This document shows, piece after piece, positions 1 through 7,300 of a stretch of 11,713 bases of DNA. Every line of letters begins with the position of its first letter. Position 1 is the stretch's first letter. Origin of the DNA: an uncultured Hyphomicrobiales bacterium (GTDB taxonomy: Bacteria > Pseudomonadota > Alphaproteobacteria > Rhizobiales > Aestuariivirgaceae); NCBI GenBank assembly GCA_903930095.1, contig CAIYXE010000267.1:1-11713 (forward strand), written 5' to 3'. The position numbers were made by a program, and so were the translations under genes. The notes beneath the pieces were generated by a model. The model saw nothing but the letters and a program-made list of their open reading frames with translations. It did not search any database and was not told the DNA's origin.

Positions 1-30
1 AATGTCGACCATGCCACAAAACATCGCCAA

Positions 31-300
31 ATGTCGGCCCTTTGGCGAGTCAGATTCGATTTGCGGGTAGGCGCACCCTACACACCCCGGACCAACGGAA
101 AGGCGGAACGCTTCATCCAGACCGCGCTGCGCGAATGGGCCTACGCCAGGACCTATGCAGACTCCCGCGAGCGATCCTCCGAGCTGCCCATCTGGCTTCA
201 CCGATACAATTGGCACAGGCCGCACGGCAACCTAAACTCGCGACCACTTGTCAGCCGATTTCCCTTGTCGGAGGACAACCTGTTGGGGTTCCACAGCTAG
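31..300 (+). pseudogene. IS481-family transposase, C-terminal remnant
   Basis: This is the C-terminal end of a DDE (rve-type) transposase. From about base 73 the frame reads PYTPRTNGKAERFIQ, the block around the catalytic Glu (GAA at 106-108), then WLHRYNWHRPHG and a short tail, which is the usual ending of IS481-family transposases. The frame stays open to base 1, but upstream of about base 70 I do not recognise the expected transposase sequence in any frame; a frameshift or rearrangement there is possible. No terminal inverted repeat is visible after the stop. The stop lies at 298-300 and overlaps the stop of the minus-strand regulator gene within the shared CTAG. Either the element continues left of the window or only this remnant is left. 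Family assignment is firm; intactness is not. Confidence 0.75.
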
Positions 301-1004
301 GCAGCGCGGCCGGCACGTCCGGTGTTCACTTTGGAACGAATCCTGAGGATATGGCTTTCGATGTCGGCCTGCAGCGCCTTGACGTCGCCTGCCGCTAGAA
401 GATCGCGCAGCTTGCGGTGTTGAGGCCCGATCACGGCCGCATCGCGTTCGTCCCGGATCTCATGTCCAACTACAATGAACACATGGCGCGCCAGGGTCTC
501 CCACAGGGTCAGCACAATCTGATTGCCGGAGACGCGGCAAATCTCACGGTGGAAGCTGAGGTCCGCCTTGCTGACGTCAATCCATTCAAGACGGCTTGCT
601 GCCTTCTCCATGGTGCCGATCAAGCGATCAAGGCTATCCAGAAGTGTGGGATCGTGTTTGTAGCGAGGCGCCGCGGAAGCGAGGGCCAGCCTCTCCAAGG
701 CAATGCGCGCCTCGCAGATGTTGTTGAAGCGATCATCTCCGAACAGGGCAATGCTCGTTCCGCGATGAGGAATGCTTTCGACAATTCCCTGGGCCTCGAG
801 GATCTTCAGGGCCTCGCGCAGCGGCACTCGGCTCATGTGGAGAAGGCTCGCAAGTTCCGTCTCGATAAGCCGTTGTCCGGGTCTCAGGACACCGGAGGCA
901 ATTCCCGTCACGATGGCGTCGGCCGCCTGGTCAGCAAGGCTCGGCGACCGGATCATGTGGAGCTTGGCCTCGATAGGAGTAGCTGTCTGTTTATTTCTCG
1001 CCAT
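297..1004 (-). CDS. GntR family transcriptional regulator, FCD (FadR-type) subfamily
   Basis: Likely ligand-responsive repressor of the neighbouring catabolic operon. The 235-residue protein has an N-terminal winged helix (about residues 22-86) with GVLRPGQRL, the recognition-helix region SRVPLREALKILEAQGIV and the wing HRGTSIA. A C-terminal all-helical FCD effector domain follows (about 95-220). The FCD metal/ligand residues appear present: Asp148 and His152 (DLSFH), His196 (QHRKL) and His218 (ESHI). An upstream ATG at 1040 is in frame. I prefer the ATG at 1002-1004 because AAGGGAA sits five bases before it and the conserved domain starts after it. FCD regulators of sugar acid genes usually bind a pathway intermediate, but the ligand here is unknown. 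The gene runs opposite to the operon, with two broken genes in between, so it is no longer directly divergent from it. Confidence 0.9.
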   Translation of the reverse strand: MARNKQTATPIEAKLHMIRSPSLADQAADAIVTGIASGVLRPGQRLIETELASLLHMSRVPLREALKILEAQGIVESIPHRGTSIALFGDDRFNNICEARIALERLALASAAPRYKHDPTLLDSLDRLIGTMEKAASRLEWIDVSKADLSFHREICRVSGNQIVLTLWETLARHVFIVVGHEIRDERDAAVIGPQHRKLRDLLAAGDVKALQADIESHILRIRSKVNTGRAGRAA

Positions 1005-1009
1005 GTGTA

Positions 1010-1016
1010 TTCCCTT
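1010..1016 (-). promoter_or_regulatory. Ribosome binding site deciding the GntR gene start
   Basis: On the minus strand this reads AAGGGAA, five bases before the ATG at 1002-1004. It favours that start over the in-frame ATG at 1038-1040, which would add 12 unconserved residues. The rest of the stretch from 1017 to 1205 holds no gene that I can support. It must contain the regulator's promoter, but I see no convincing -35/-10 pair. Confidence 0.6.
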
Positions 1017-1205
1017 GCACCTTGCGCCACTCCGTTGCACCGGAAACGCATCCCGCTTTCGTCACCCTACGTTGGGCCTTCAATGAACATCTGCCGCCGC
1101 AGCTTTTCTGCTGGCGCAAGCAGAACACGTTTAGGCTCAGATACCAGAAGGGCACTGCCGGCCGCAACGCGATTGAACAACGCGCCGGAGGGATACTGCG
1201 AAGCA

Positions 1206-1487
1206 CTATTTCAGGGCATGAAGTGTTCCAATGTCGTCGTCAGCGGTTGAAGGTATCTCGACCAGTTCGATGATGATTCCGTTGGGATCTCGCAGATAGC
1301 CTGCCTTGACACCACGGACCGGCCCATTGTCGACGAGGGCGACCTCGCCCTGAACACTGGCGCCCGCAGTCATGAGTTCCGCCCATCTCTGTTCGATGTC
1401 GTCCACCTCAAGACAAATATGCGCGGCGCATGCGGCGTTCGGTTCGACCCTGTCACTGCTTCCCGCACCCTACAGATACTGCAGTCG
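1206..1487 (-). pseudogene. Glyoxalase/VOC superfamily protein, 3' half only (broken gene)
   Basis: The minus-strand frame ending with the stop at 1206-1208 encodes the second beta-alpha-beta module of a vicinal oxygen chelate protein. Key stretches are AAHICLEVDDIE, then GVKAGYLRDPNGIIIELVEIPS. The Glu in IIIELVE is at the position of the usual C-terminal metal ligand. The first module, with the N-terminal ligands, is missing. Reading further upstream, an in-frame TAG at 1470-1472 interrupts what looks like VOC sequence (LQYL, stop, GAGSS, then VEPN). The homology ends near 1487, where MR/MLE sequence begins in another frame. This is therefore a truncated and stop-containing remnant, not a short working gene. 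It probably once belonged with the adjacent MR/MLE gene and the regulator on the same strand. Function of the ancestor is unknown. Confidence 0.7.
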
Positions 1488-1731
1488 GCGTTGTAATGAA
1501 GGATTTGACGACATCGGGGGGAGCGTCCGTCTCGCCGAACCCGAAGCGTCCGGCTTCGTCGTGAACCTTCGCGATCAGCGTGCCAGACAGTCCGTCAAGA
1601 TCGCTGCGATCGACTTCGGGAACCACGAGCGGAATGACTTCGACCCGCACAATGGGGCGAACTTGAGCTGTCCCGATCCTCGAATTTACGTCGGTCACAC
1701 CGAATTCCATGACGTTGTTCTCCATGGGCAT
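1480..1731 (-). pseudogene. MR/MLE enolase-superfamily enzyme, N-terminal fragment (broken gene)
   Basis: The minus-strand frame from the ATG at 1729-1731 encodes the first 80 or so residues of an enolase-superfamily enzyme: the strand VRVEVIPLVVPEV, a variable loop, LSGTLIAKVHDEAG, then FGFGETDAPPDVVKSFI. The layout matches the N-terminal capping domain of the intact MR/MLE gene at 5009-6229 (EVECHVLLAPDFDV, VVVIHTDGG, GVGECDANP). Homology stops at about TPTA (near 1480), and the frame terminates at 1453-1455 after a few unrelated residues. The whole barrel domain, with all metal and acid/base residues, is gone, so it cannot be active. AAGGG lies just upstream of the start, so it may still be translated into a short peptide. 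It reads like a lost third dehydratase-type gene of this cluster. Confidence 0.75.
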
Positions 1732-1827
1732 GCGCCCTTAACCGCACGATGTGTTGTCAACTGAATGCCCGCCTGCGGCGAGCTTCCGATAGAAACATGC
1801 CGCAAACACCAATCCACAAACTAACAC

Positions 1828-1856
1828 TTGCACCGAAACCGTGATTGTATACATTT
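1828..1856 (+). promoter_or_regulatory. Candidate promoter for the catabolic operon
   Basis: TTGCAC (1828-1833) and TACATT (1850-1855), 16 bases apart, form a weak sigma-70-like pair ahead of the first operon gene. The -35 match is poor. The support is mostly position: this is the only sizeable non-coding gap (1732-1927) before nine closely spaced co-directional genes. The -10 overlaps the palindrome at 1844-1855, which would suit repression. Confidence 0.35.
1844..1855. promoter_or_regulatory. Candidate GntR-type operator palindrome
   Basis: ATTGTATACATT contains a perfect 8-base palindrome, TGTATACA (1846-1853), and pairs at 10 of 12 positions. GntR-family dimers commonly bind short palindromes of the TTGTATACAA kind. 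It lies in the only plausible operon promoter, with a GntR regulator gene less than 1 kb away. The link between that regulator and this site is inference. Confidence 0.45.
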
Positions 1857-1917
1857 AGGACATCAGCAAGAGACATGGCAACTCTGCATTTGACATGCTT
1901 CCGGATGACCCACACGC

Positions 1918-1923
1918 GGAGAG
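1918..1923 (+). promoter_or_regulatory. Ribosome binding site deciding the first SDR start
   Basis: GGAGAG stands four bases before the ATG at 1928. It selects this start over the in-frame ATG at 1895, which would add 11 residues not expected in the SDR fold and has no Shine-Dalgarno sequence. Confidence 0.65.
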
Positions 1924-1927
1924 AATA

Positions 1928-2707
1928 ATGGCTGGCAAACTGGCTGGGCGGCGCGCCTATGTCACTGGCGGTTCGAGCGGAATTGGTGCGGCCGTGGTAG
2001 CGGCCCTGGCTGCGGAGGGCGCGGATGTCGCCATCGGCGCATCGAAACGCGCCGGACAGGCCGAGGCGGCAGCGGCCAGTATCAGGGCCGATGGAGGGCG
2101 CGCCTTAGTCGTGAAGGCCGATCTCTCAAACCGGGCGGAGACCGATCACGCTGCCGATCAGGTCCTGATGGGACTCGGCGGCCTTGACATCTTTGTCCAT
2201 TGCGCAGGGATCGACGTAACCCAGACCAATCCGACACATCAAACGCCGGATGAGACGTGGGATCGGATGCTGGCCATTCATCTCACCGCGGCTTTCCGGC
2301 TGTCCAAGCGGCTCTTGCCAGCCCTGCTTGAGGGCAAGAATCCATCAGTAACCTTCGTAGGTTCCGTAGCGGGGCTTGTCGCTTGGGAGGGCGACGTTGC
2401 CTACAACGTCGCGAAGGCAGGGCTGCATCATCTGGCCCGCTGTATTGCCGCTGACTATGCAAAGCAAGGACTGCGGGCAAATGCCATTGCACCGGGTGTG
2501 ATCGACACCCCCCTCACGCGGGGCTATGCTTCGGGCATGGATGGCGGCGAGGAGGCAGGCATGAAAGTGCTATCTGGTCTTCATCCGATCGGACGCTATG
2601 CCAAGCCGGAAGAGGTTGCGGCGGCGGTGCTGTTCCTGTCATCGGACCAGGCCGGCTTCATCACCGGTACTGTTCTGCCAATCGACGGCGGCATGACGAT
2701 GATCTGA
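1928..2707 (+). CDS. Short-chain dehydrogenase/reductase (classical SDR)
   Basis: NAD(P)-dependent oxidoreductase of 259 residues, the normal size for a classical SDR, expected to be cytoplasmic. It shows the cofactor motif TGGSSGIG at 13-20, FVHCAG at 89-94 where NNAG is usual, catalytic Ser146 (VGSVAG), Tyr159 and Lys163 (YNVAK), the loop PGVIDTPL, and a C-terminal IDGG. The position of the fourth tetrad residue, usually Asn, is His118 (AIHLTAAF). This is the first gene of the plus-strand operon, and its stop lies only 13 bases before the chosen start of the zinc dehydrogenase. In this setting it probably oxidises a sugar, polyol or keto-deoxy sugar acid intermediate, but SDR sequences do not reveal the substrate and automated names such as 3-oxoacyl-ACP reductase would be misleading. 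Confidence 0.9.
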   Translation: MAGKLAGRRAYVTGGSSGIGAAVVAALAAEGADVAIGASKRAGQAEAAAASIRADGGRALVVKADLSNRAETDHAADQVLMGLGGLDIFVHCAGIDVTQTNPTHQTPDETWDRMLAIHLTAAFRLSKRLLPALLEGKNPSVTFVGSVAGLVAWEGDVAYNVAKAGLHHLARCIAADYAKQGLRANAIAPGVIDTPLTRGYASGMDGGEEAGMKVLSGLHPIGRYAKPEEVAAAVLFLSSDQAGFITGTVLPIDGGMTMI

Positions 2708-2713
2708 GGAGAG
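2706..2713 (+). promoter_or_regulatory. Ribosome binding site deciding the zinc dehydrogenase start
   Basis: GAGGAGAG overlaps the stop codon of the preceding SDR gene. Two in-frame ATGs follow: one at 2715, only a base away from the motif, and one at 2721, seven bases away. The second has normal spacing and is taken as the start, which also suggests translational coupling with the SDR. Confidence 0.6.
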
Positions 2714-2720
2714 AATGCGC

Positions 2721-3851
2721 ATGGCACAGATCGAAATGCTCGCCGCCGTCTGCACGTCACCTGGCGAGGGAGATGCCCTCGAACTGCGCCGCGTGCGAGT
2801 CGATGATCCGCATGAAATGGAAGTGCGGGTGAAGCTCGAAACAACAGGTATTTGCCGGTCAGACATCCACTATCTGCGCGGCGTATGGGCTCATCCGAAG
2901 CCGGTCATCCTCGGTCACGAGGGGTGTGGCATCATCGAATCCGTCGGACCTGGCGTGCCGAAGTCGAGGATTGGCGAGAAGGTCGTTCTGACCTTCACCC
3001 CGTCATGCGGCCATTGCCGCTTTTGTGTCGAAGGACGGGTTGTCCTTTGCGAGGAAGTGGCTCGTGCTGCGGCTCAGGGCACCATGTGGGACAACACCAC
3101 CCGCTTCTTTGACCGGGACGGAAAACCCCTTCATCATCTCAGCCTCGTTTCCTCCTTCTGCGAATACACCGTAGTGCCACACAATGGTGCCATTCGCATT
3201 CCGCAGGACACCCCGTCGGACCAGGCCTGTCTCCTGGGCTGTGGGGCGATGGCCGGCATCGGGGCGGCAGTCAACACAGCCCAACTCCGCCCAGGCGACA
3301 GTGTTGCGGTGTTTGGGTGCGGCGGTGTTGGCCTCAGCGTGATCCAGGGCGCCAAACTCTGCAATGCGCTTCCCATCATTGCGGTCGACGTCCGCGCGGA
3401 AAAGGAATCCGAGGCGCGCCGCTTCGGCGCAACTCACTTCATCAACGCTTCTTCGACGGACCCAGTCGCGGCAGTCCGCGACATCACTGCCGGTGGGGCA
3501 GACTTCACGTTTGAAGTGACTGGGAACGTCGAGCAGGCGGAATTCTGCTACAAGGCGACCCGGCGGGCCGGCACAACTGTTCTCATCGGACAGCCCACCG
3601 AAGATGCGATGGCGGGCTTTCCGCCCTACTGGATCGCGCAGGACGAGAATCGCGTCATCGGCTCAAGCTACGGCTCCACCCGCCCCATGATTGATTTTCC
3701 GAAGACACTGAGACTGGTGAAGCATGGCCTGCTAAACCTCGAGGATCTGGTAAGCGAGGTCTGGCCATTCGAGAAAATCAATGAAGCGATTGCGTTGGTG
3801 GAGACCGGCAGGGTGAACCGCATGGTGCTGAATTTCCCGGCTTCGAACTGA
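2721..3851 (+). CDS. Zinc-dependent alcohol dehydrogenase (MDR superfamily)
   Basis: Medium-chain dehydrogenase of 376 residues that oxidises an alcohol or polyol hydroxyl with NAD. Catalytic zinc ligands are visible: Cys45 (TGICRSD), His66 with Glu67 (GHEGCG) and Cys174 (LGCGAMAG). The structural-zinc lobe has the full Cys96, Cys99, Cys102, Cys110 set (C-x2-C-x2-C-x7-C). The Rossmann motif is GCGGVG at 199-204, and Asp223 (AVDV) at the end of the next strand points to NAD rather than NADP. The domain layout resembles class III and aryl/glutathione-dependent alcohol dehydrogenases more than small sorbitol dehydrogenases. It sits between an SDR and an ABC binding-protein gene, so a substrate-derived alcohol or aldose is the likely target. 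The substrate is not readable from sequence. Confidence 0.92.
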   Translation: MAQIEMLAAVCTSPGEGDALELRRVRVDDPHEMEVRVKLETTGICRSDIHYLRGVWAHPKPVILGHEGCGIIESVGPGVPKSRIGEKVVLTFTPSCGHCRFCVEGRVVLCEEVARAAAQGTMWDNTTRFFDRDGKPLHHLSLVSSFCEYTVVPHNGAIRIPQDTPSDQACLLGCGAMAGIGAAVNTAQLRPGDSVAVFGCGGVGLSVIQGAKLCNALPIIAVDVRAEKESEARRFGATHFINASSTDPVAAVRDITAGGADFTFEVTGNVEQAEFCYKATRRAGTTVLIGQPTEDAMAGFPPYWIAQDENRVIGSSYGSTRPMIDFPKTLRLVKHGLLNLEDLVSEVWPFEKINEAIALVETGRVNRMVLNFPASN

Positions 3852-3890
3852 TCTTTGAGTTGAAAACCTAAGGAACAAGGGAGAAATGTC

Positions 3891-4937
3891 ATGAAGAGCC
3901 TATCACAAGTCAATCGCCGGCACTTCCTGAAGGGAACCGCCGCCGCTGCCGCCGCAAGCATTGGATTTCCAGCGATCGTGCGCGCAGCCGACCGCGAACT
4001 CCGCATTCTGACATGGGAAGGTTACGCAAGCCCCGAATGGCTGGACAAGTTCAAGTCAGACACGGGAGCCAAGGTAAACATCGTCTATGCGGGTTCTGCC
4101 GACGAAATGTTTGCGAAGATGCAAGGGTCGCAGGGAACCGATTTCGATCTCGTTTCCTTCGACACATCGCTCTTTCCGCGCTACATCGACGCCAAGCTAA
4201 TTCAACCGTTCGATCAGGCAAAGATCCCGAACATCAAGAATGTCGCCCCTGAGTTTGCAGATGTCAAAGCCGTGATGCGGGGGCAGGAACGCTATGGCTT
4301 GCCTTTCGCGTGGGGTTCGCTGCCGCTGGTTTATGACACCGCGGCATTCCCGGCAGCGCCTGAGTCATGGGAAGTCATGTGGGATGAGCAGTATGCACAG
4401 CAGATGCTGTGGATGGACGATGCAAACAACTCGATCACCCTGGCAGCGCTGATTGTCGGCGCGGCCAATCCCTATCAGTTGACCGATGAGGACTTTGCCA
4501 AGATCAAGGACAAGCTCATCGCACAGAAGAAACTGTCCCTCAGCTACTATGCTGGCTTTGATGATGGCGTGAATCTATTTGCCCAGAACAGTATCAAGCT
4601 CATGTTCTCGATGGGAGAACCGCAGGTTCCGGCGCTGGTAAAGAAGGGCGTCCAGGCGGCTCTCACCATCCCCAGGGAAAAAGCGGTCGGCTGGCTTGAC
4701 TGCTGGGAACTGTCAGCCGGCGCCAAGGACGTCGACCTCGCCTACGCCTGGATGAATGCCTGCATGGACAGCGCTGTCGGCAAGATCCTGACCGAGAAGA
4801 ATGGCTATGGGAACACCACCAATGTGGATGTGAACAAGACAGCGGGAATGACCTACGGCGACAAGCTCTCCTGGCTTGAAACCGCGGAGAACTATGAGAA
4901 GCGGGTCGCCTTGTGGAACGAGATCAAGGCGAGCTGA
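3891..4937 (+). CDS. ABC transporter substrate-binding protein, PotD-like, Tat-exported
   Basis: Periplasmic solute receptor of 348 residues feeding the ABC transporter encoded at 6244-8949. A twin-arginine signal is clear: NRRHFLKG at 8-15, an Ala-rich hydrophobic stretch, then VRA before a likely cleavage after residue 32. The mature protein starts with LRILTWEGY and continues in the style of the spermidine/putrescine-type binding family (SBP_bac_8/PotD), with DFDLVSFDTSLFP and later a YAWMNACMD helix. AAGGGAG seven bases before the ATG supports the start. The polyamine label belongs to the family only; catabolic neighbours argue for a sugar-acid-like or related ligand. The receptor gene is separated from its ATPase and permeases by an MR/MLE gene and is followed by a strong hairpin, which could give it a separate expression level. 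Confidence 0.9.
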   Translation: MKSLSQVNRRHFLKGTAAAAAASIGFPAIVRAADRELRILTWEGYASPEWLDKFKSDTGAKVNIVYAGSADEMFAKMQGSQGTDFDLVSFDTSLFPRYIDAKLIQPFDQAKIPNIKNVAPEFADVKAVMRGQERYGLPFAWGSLPLVYDTAAFPAAPESWEVMWDEQYAQQMLWMDDANNSITLAALIVGAANPYQLTDEDFAKIKDKLIAQKKLSLSYYAGFDDGVNLFAQNSIKLMFSMGEPQVPALVKKGVQAALTIPREKAVGWLDCWELSAGAKDVDLAYAWMNACMDSAVGKILTEKNGYGNTTNVDVNKTAGMTYGDKLSWLETAENYEKRVALWNEIKAS

Positions 4938-4963
4938 CCTTGTGGCCTGACCGATGAAACAAA

Positions 4964-4986
4964 GGGCCGGGGACTTTCTCCGGCCC
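4964..4986 (+). promoter_or_regulatory. Intercistronic RNA hairpin after the binding-protein gene
   Basis: In the 71-base gap between the binding-protein stop and the next ATG, GGGCCGGGGA (4964-4973) pairs with TCTCCGGCCC (4977-4986), giving ten pairs including one G-T, around a three-base CTT loop. No T-run follows, so it is unlikely to be a simple intrinsic terminator. Hairpins directly after binding-protein genes are known in other ABC operons to protect the upstream mRNA from 3' decay or to reduce read-through, which gives an excess of receptor. Confidence 0.7.
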
Positions 4987-5008
4987 ACCCTGGCCGACTG
5001 GAGTAGCC

Positions 5009-6229
5009 ATGCCTCTGCACACCATCTCGCCCATCCTCACGTCATCGCCGCCCCGATTGAAGATCACCGAGGTCGAATGCCACGTTCTACTGGCGCCCGA
5101 CTTTGACGTTACATTCACATCTTCCGCGCAGGACAGTCTCGTGGTCGTCATTCATACCGATGGCGGGATAAGCGGCGTTGGAGAATGTGACGCGAACCCC
5201 TGGATGGCCAAGGCCTGCATCGAGGCACCTGGAACCCACACGATGGGCCTGTCGATCAGGGACACTCTGATCGGAGCCAATCCCTTTGAGATCGGCGATT
5301 TGTGGCGGAAGATCTATATCGGTACCGCGATGAACGGCCGGCGCGGCATGGTCATCCATGCGCTGAGTGCTGTGGAGATGGCGCTCTGGGATCTTTGCGG
5401 CAAGGCCGTGGGGCAACCAGTGCACGCACTTCTGGGCGGCGCCACGCGCAGCTCCATCACGCCTTATGCATCGCTTCAGCCGGCCGGCGGGCGCTTCGAA
5501 GACTATCGGGACGCCCTCTGCCTGTCTGCCGAGCGCGCCAAGGCTCTCGGCTTCAAGGCCATGAAGACCGAAATCACCATGAATGGCCCCTACGCCCATA
5601 GCGGAATGCGCGAGAGTTACGACCGGCACACCGAAGTGCTTGCGGCCGTTCGTAAGACGGTCGGTCCCGACATCACCTTGATGGTCGACGTTCAGTACCT
5701 GTGGGAGGACGCGGAAACATGCCTGTCAGTGATCAAGGACTGGGGTGAATTCAACACCTACTTCCTGGAGACCCCGCTGTGGTCGGACAATGTGCGTGAG
5801 ATGGCGAAGCTTGCCGAGAAGGCGCCCATGCCCATCGCCTTCGGCGAGTGGCTTGCCACGCGCTTCGAGTTCGAGGAACTCATGGACATCGGAAAGGTAC
5901 AGGTCGCCCAGCCGGATGTCGGGCGCGTTGGAGGAATTGGTGAAGCGAAGATCGTCTGCGACATGGCAAAGGAGCGCGGGCGTACCATCGTACCGCATTG
6001 CTGGAAGACGGGAATATCAATTTCCGGAACGGCTCACCTTGCCTTCGTCACAGATCATTGTGCCTTCATCGAGTATCTGCCGCCGCAGCTCTGCCATGAG
6101 CGCCTGCGCCGGGAACTGGCACATGAGGAGCTCGTCCTGAATGCCGACGGCACCATCCCCCTGCCGACCAAGCCAGGCCTCGGCGTGGAAGTCGATTGGG
6201 ATGTGGTGAAGCGCTATACTGTTGCCTGA
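5009..6229 (+). CDS. MR/MLE enolase-superfamily enzyme 1 (probable acid-sugar dehydratase)
   Basis: A 406-residue protein with the N-terminal capping domain (about 17-140) and a C-terminal TIM-like barrel. Enzymes of this family abstract the proton alpha to a carboxylate with Mg2+; most catabolic members dehydrate sugar acids to 2-keto-3-deoxy acids. Metal ligands are Asp227 (MVDVQ), Glu254 (FLETP) and Glu280 (FGEW). The His-Asp pair is His330 (VPHCWKTG) with Asp303 (QPDVG), and Glu355 (IEYL) fits the last catalytic acid. This places it with the mandelate racemase subgroup. The strand that usually carries KxK reads AMKTEI, leaving Lys186 but Glu188 in place of the second Lys. GGAG upstream supports the ATG. 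It lies between the receptor and ATPase genes, 14 bases before the latter. Substrate unknown; racemase or epimerase activity is also possible. Confidence 0.9.
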   Translation: MPLHTISPILTSSPPRLKITEVECHVLLAPDFDVTFTSSAQDSLVVVIHTDGGISGVGECDANPWMAKACIEAPGTHTMGLSIRDTLIGANPFEIGDLWRKIYIGTAMNGRRGMVIHALSAVEMALWDLCGKAVGQPVHALLGGATRSSITPYASLQPAGGRFEDYRDALCLSAERAKALGFKAMKTEITMNGPYAHSGMRESYDRHTEVLAAVRKTVGPDITLMVDVQYLWEDAETCLSVIKDWGEFNTYFLETPLWSDNVREMAKLAEKAPMPIAFGEWLATRFEFEELMDIGKVQVAQPDVGRVGGIGEAKIVCDMAKERGRTIVPHCWKTGISISGTAHLAFVTDHCAFIEYLPPQLCHERLRRELAHEELVLNADGTIPLPTKPGLGVEVDWDVVKRYTVA

Positions 6230-6243
6230 TCAGGTGAACGGAT

Positions 6244-7299
6244 ATGGGCCTTAAGCTGAGGGACGTGGCGAAGCGCTATGGCATGCAGGAAGTCCTGCAT
6301 CCCCTGTCGCTTGCCGTTGGAAGTGGTGAGTTCCTGACGCTCCTGGGGCCGTCGGGATCGGGCAAGACGACTGTCCTGCGGCTTATCGGTGGATTTACCC
6401 AGGCTTCGTCGGGCAATATCCTGTTCGATGGTCAGGATATCACCCAGCTTCCCGCCAACCGGCGGCCGTTCAACACCGTGTTCCAGGACTATGCGCTGTT
6501 TCCGCACATGACCGTGTTGCAGAACGCAGGCTACGGCCCGCTTGTGCAGCGGCGGCAGGGTGATGACACCCGCAAGCTCATCGACGAAACGCTGGACATC
6601 GTCGGGCTAAGCGCCCTTCGAGACCGCTATCCGGCCCAGCTCTCTGGTGGCCAGAAGCAACGGGTCGCACTGGCGCGGGCCATCATCTGCCAACCCAAGG
6701 TCATTCTTCTCGATGAGCCGCTCGCCGCCCTGGATGCCACGCTGCGAAGGCAGATGCAGGTCTTTCTCAAGCAGATCCAGCGCCGCATCGACACGACCTT
6801 CGTGTTTGTCACGCATGATCAGGACGAAGCCATTACCATGTCCGACCGCATTGTCGTCATGAACCTGGGCCGGATCGAGCAGGTCGGCACGCCCAAGGAT
6901 CTCTATTTCAGCCCGCGCACCCGCTTCGTGGCGGGCTTCTTCGGCGACAACAACCTGATCTCCGGGACAGTATCGGACGAAGGTCACGTCGATAGCTCGC
7001 TAGGCACGTTGCCTGTTGCAGGGCTATCGGGCCTGATACGAGGGGAGGAAGTTCTGGTTGCCATCCGTCCAGAGTCGCTGAGACTGGGCAAGGGGGCCGC
7101 TTCAATCCAAGCTGTCGTTACCGACAGCATGTTCGGCGGTGCGCTCACGAAGCTTCTCCTTCGCCCCACACGAGACCAGTCGATCACCCTTGATCTTCGG
7201 CTTTCCGGATTGGACCGCGGATCAGCACCGTCTCCGGGTGACTCCGTGAGCGTCACCTATGATCCGGCAGATGCCGTCGTCATTGCGGACCGAGGCTGA
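6244..7299 (+). CDS. ABC transporter ATP-binding protein, PotA-like
   Basis: Cytoplasmic ATPase of the importer, 351 residues. Walker A is GPSGSGKTT at 35-43, the Q-loop Gln81 is in [10 protein letters not shown], the signature LSGGQKQR is at 133-140, Walker B VILLDEP at 153-159 is followed by LAALD, and the switch His191 is in THDQ. After about residue 240 comes a TOBE-type C-terminal regulatory domain, as in PotA and other CUT1/spermidine-type ATPases. AGGTGA six bases before the ATG supports the start. The first permease starts one base after the stop, so translation is probably coupled. One ATPase gene serves two permease genes, so it is expected to act as a homodimer. Confidence 0.95.
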   Translation: MGLKLRDVAKRYGMQEVLHPLSLAVGSGEFLTLLGPSGSGKTTVLRLIGGFTQASSGNILFDGQDITQLPANRRPFNTVFQDYALFPHMTVLQNAGYGPLVQRRQGDDTRKLIDETLDIVGLSALRDRYPAQLSGGQKQRVALARAIICQPKVILLDEPLAALDATLRRQMQVFLKQIQRRIDTTFVFVTHDQDEAITMSDRIVVMNLGRIEQVGTPKDLYFSPRTRFVAGFFGDNNLISGTVSDEGHVDSSLGTLPVAGLSGLIRGEEVLVAIRPESLRLGKGAASIQAVVTDSMFGGALTKLLLRPTRDQSITLDLRLSGLDRGSAPSPGDSVSVTYDPADAVVIADRG

Positions 7300-7300
7300 C

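Noticed and set aside
417..1250. Plus-strand open frame of 277 codons across the regulator gene
   Set aside because: It lies opposite the GntR/FCD gene, which has convincing domain motifs; the plus-strand translation resembles nothing known.
1035..1841. TTGCACCG present upstream of both the regulator (1035-1042) and the operon (1828-1835)
   Set aside because: A shared 8-mer between two regions of this size is expected by chance fairly often, it is not palindromic, and the flanks align only with a gap.
3842..3864. Possible hairpin TTCGAACT/AGTTGAA at the end of the zinc dehydrogenase gene
   Set aside because: The stem is about seven AT-rich pairs with a bulge and overlaps the stop codon; too weak to claim a function.
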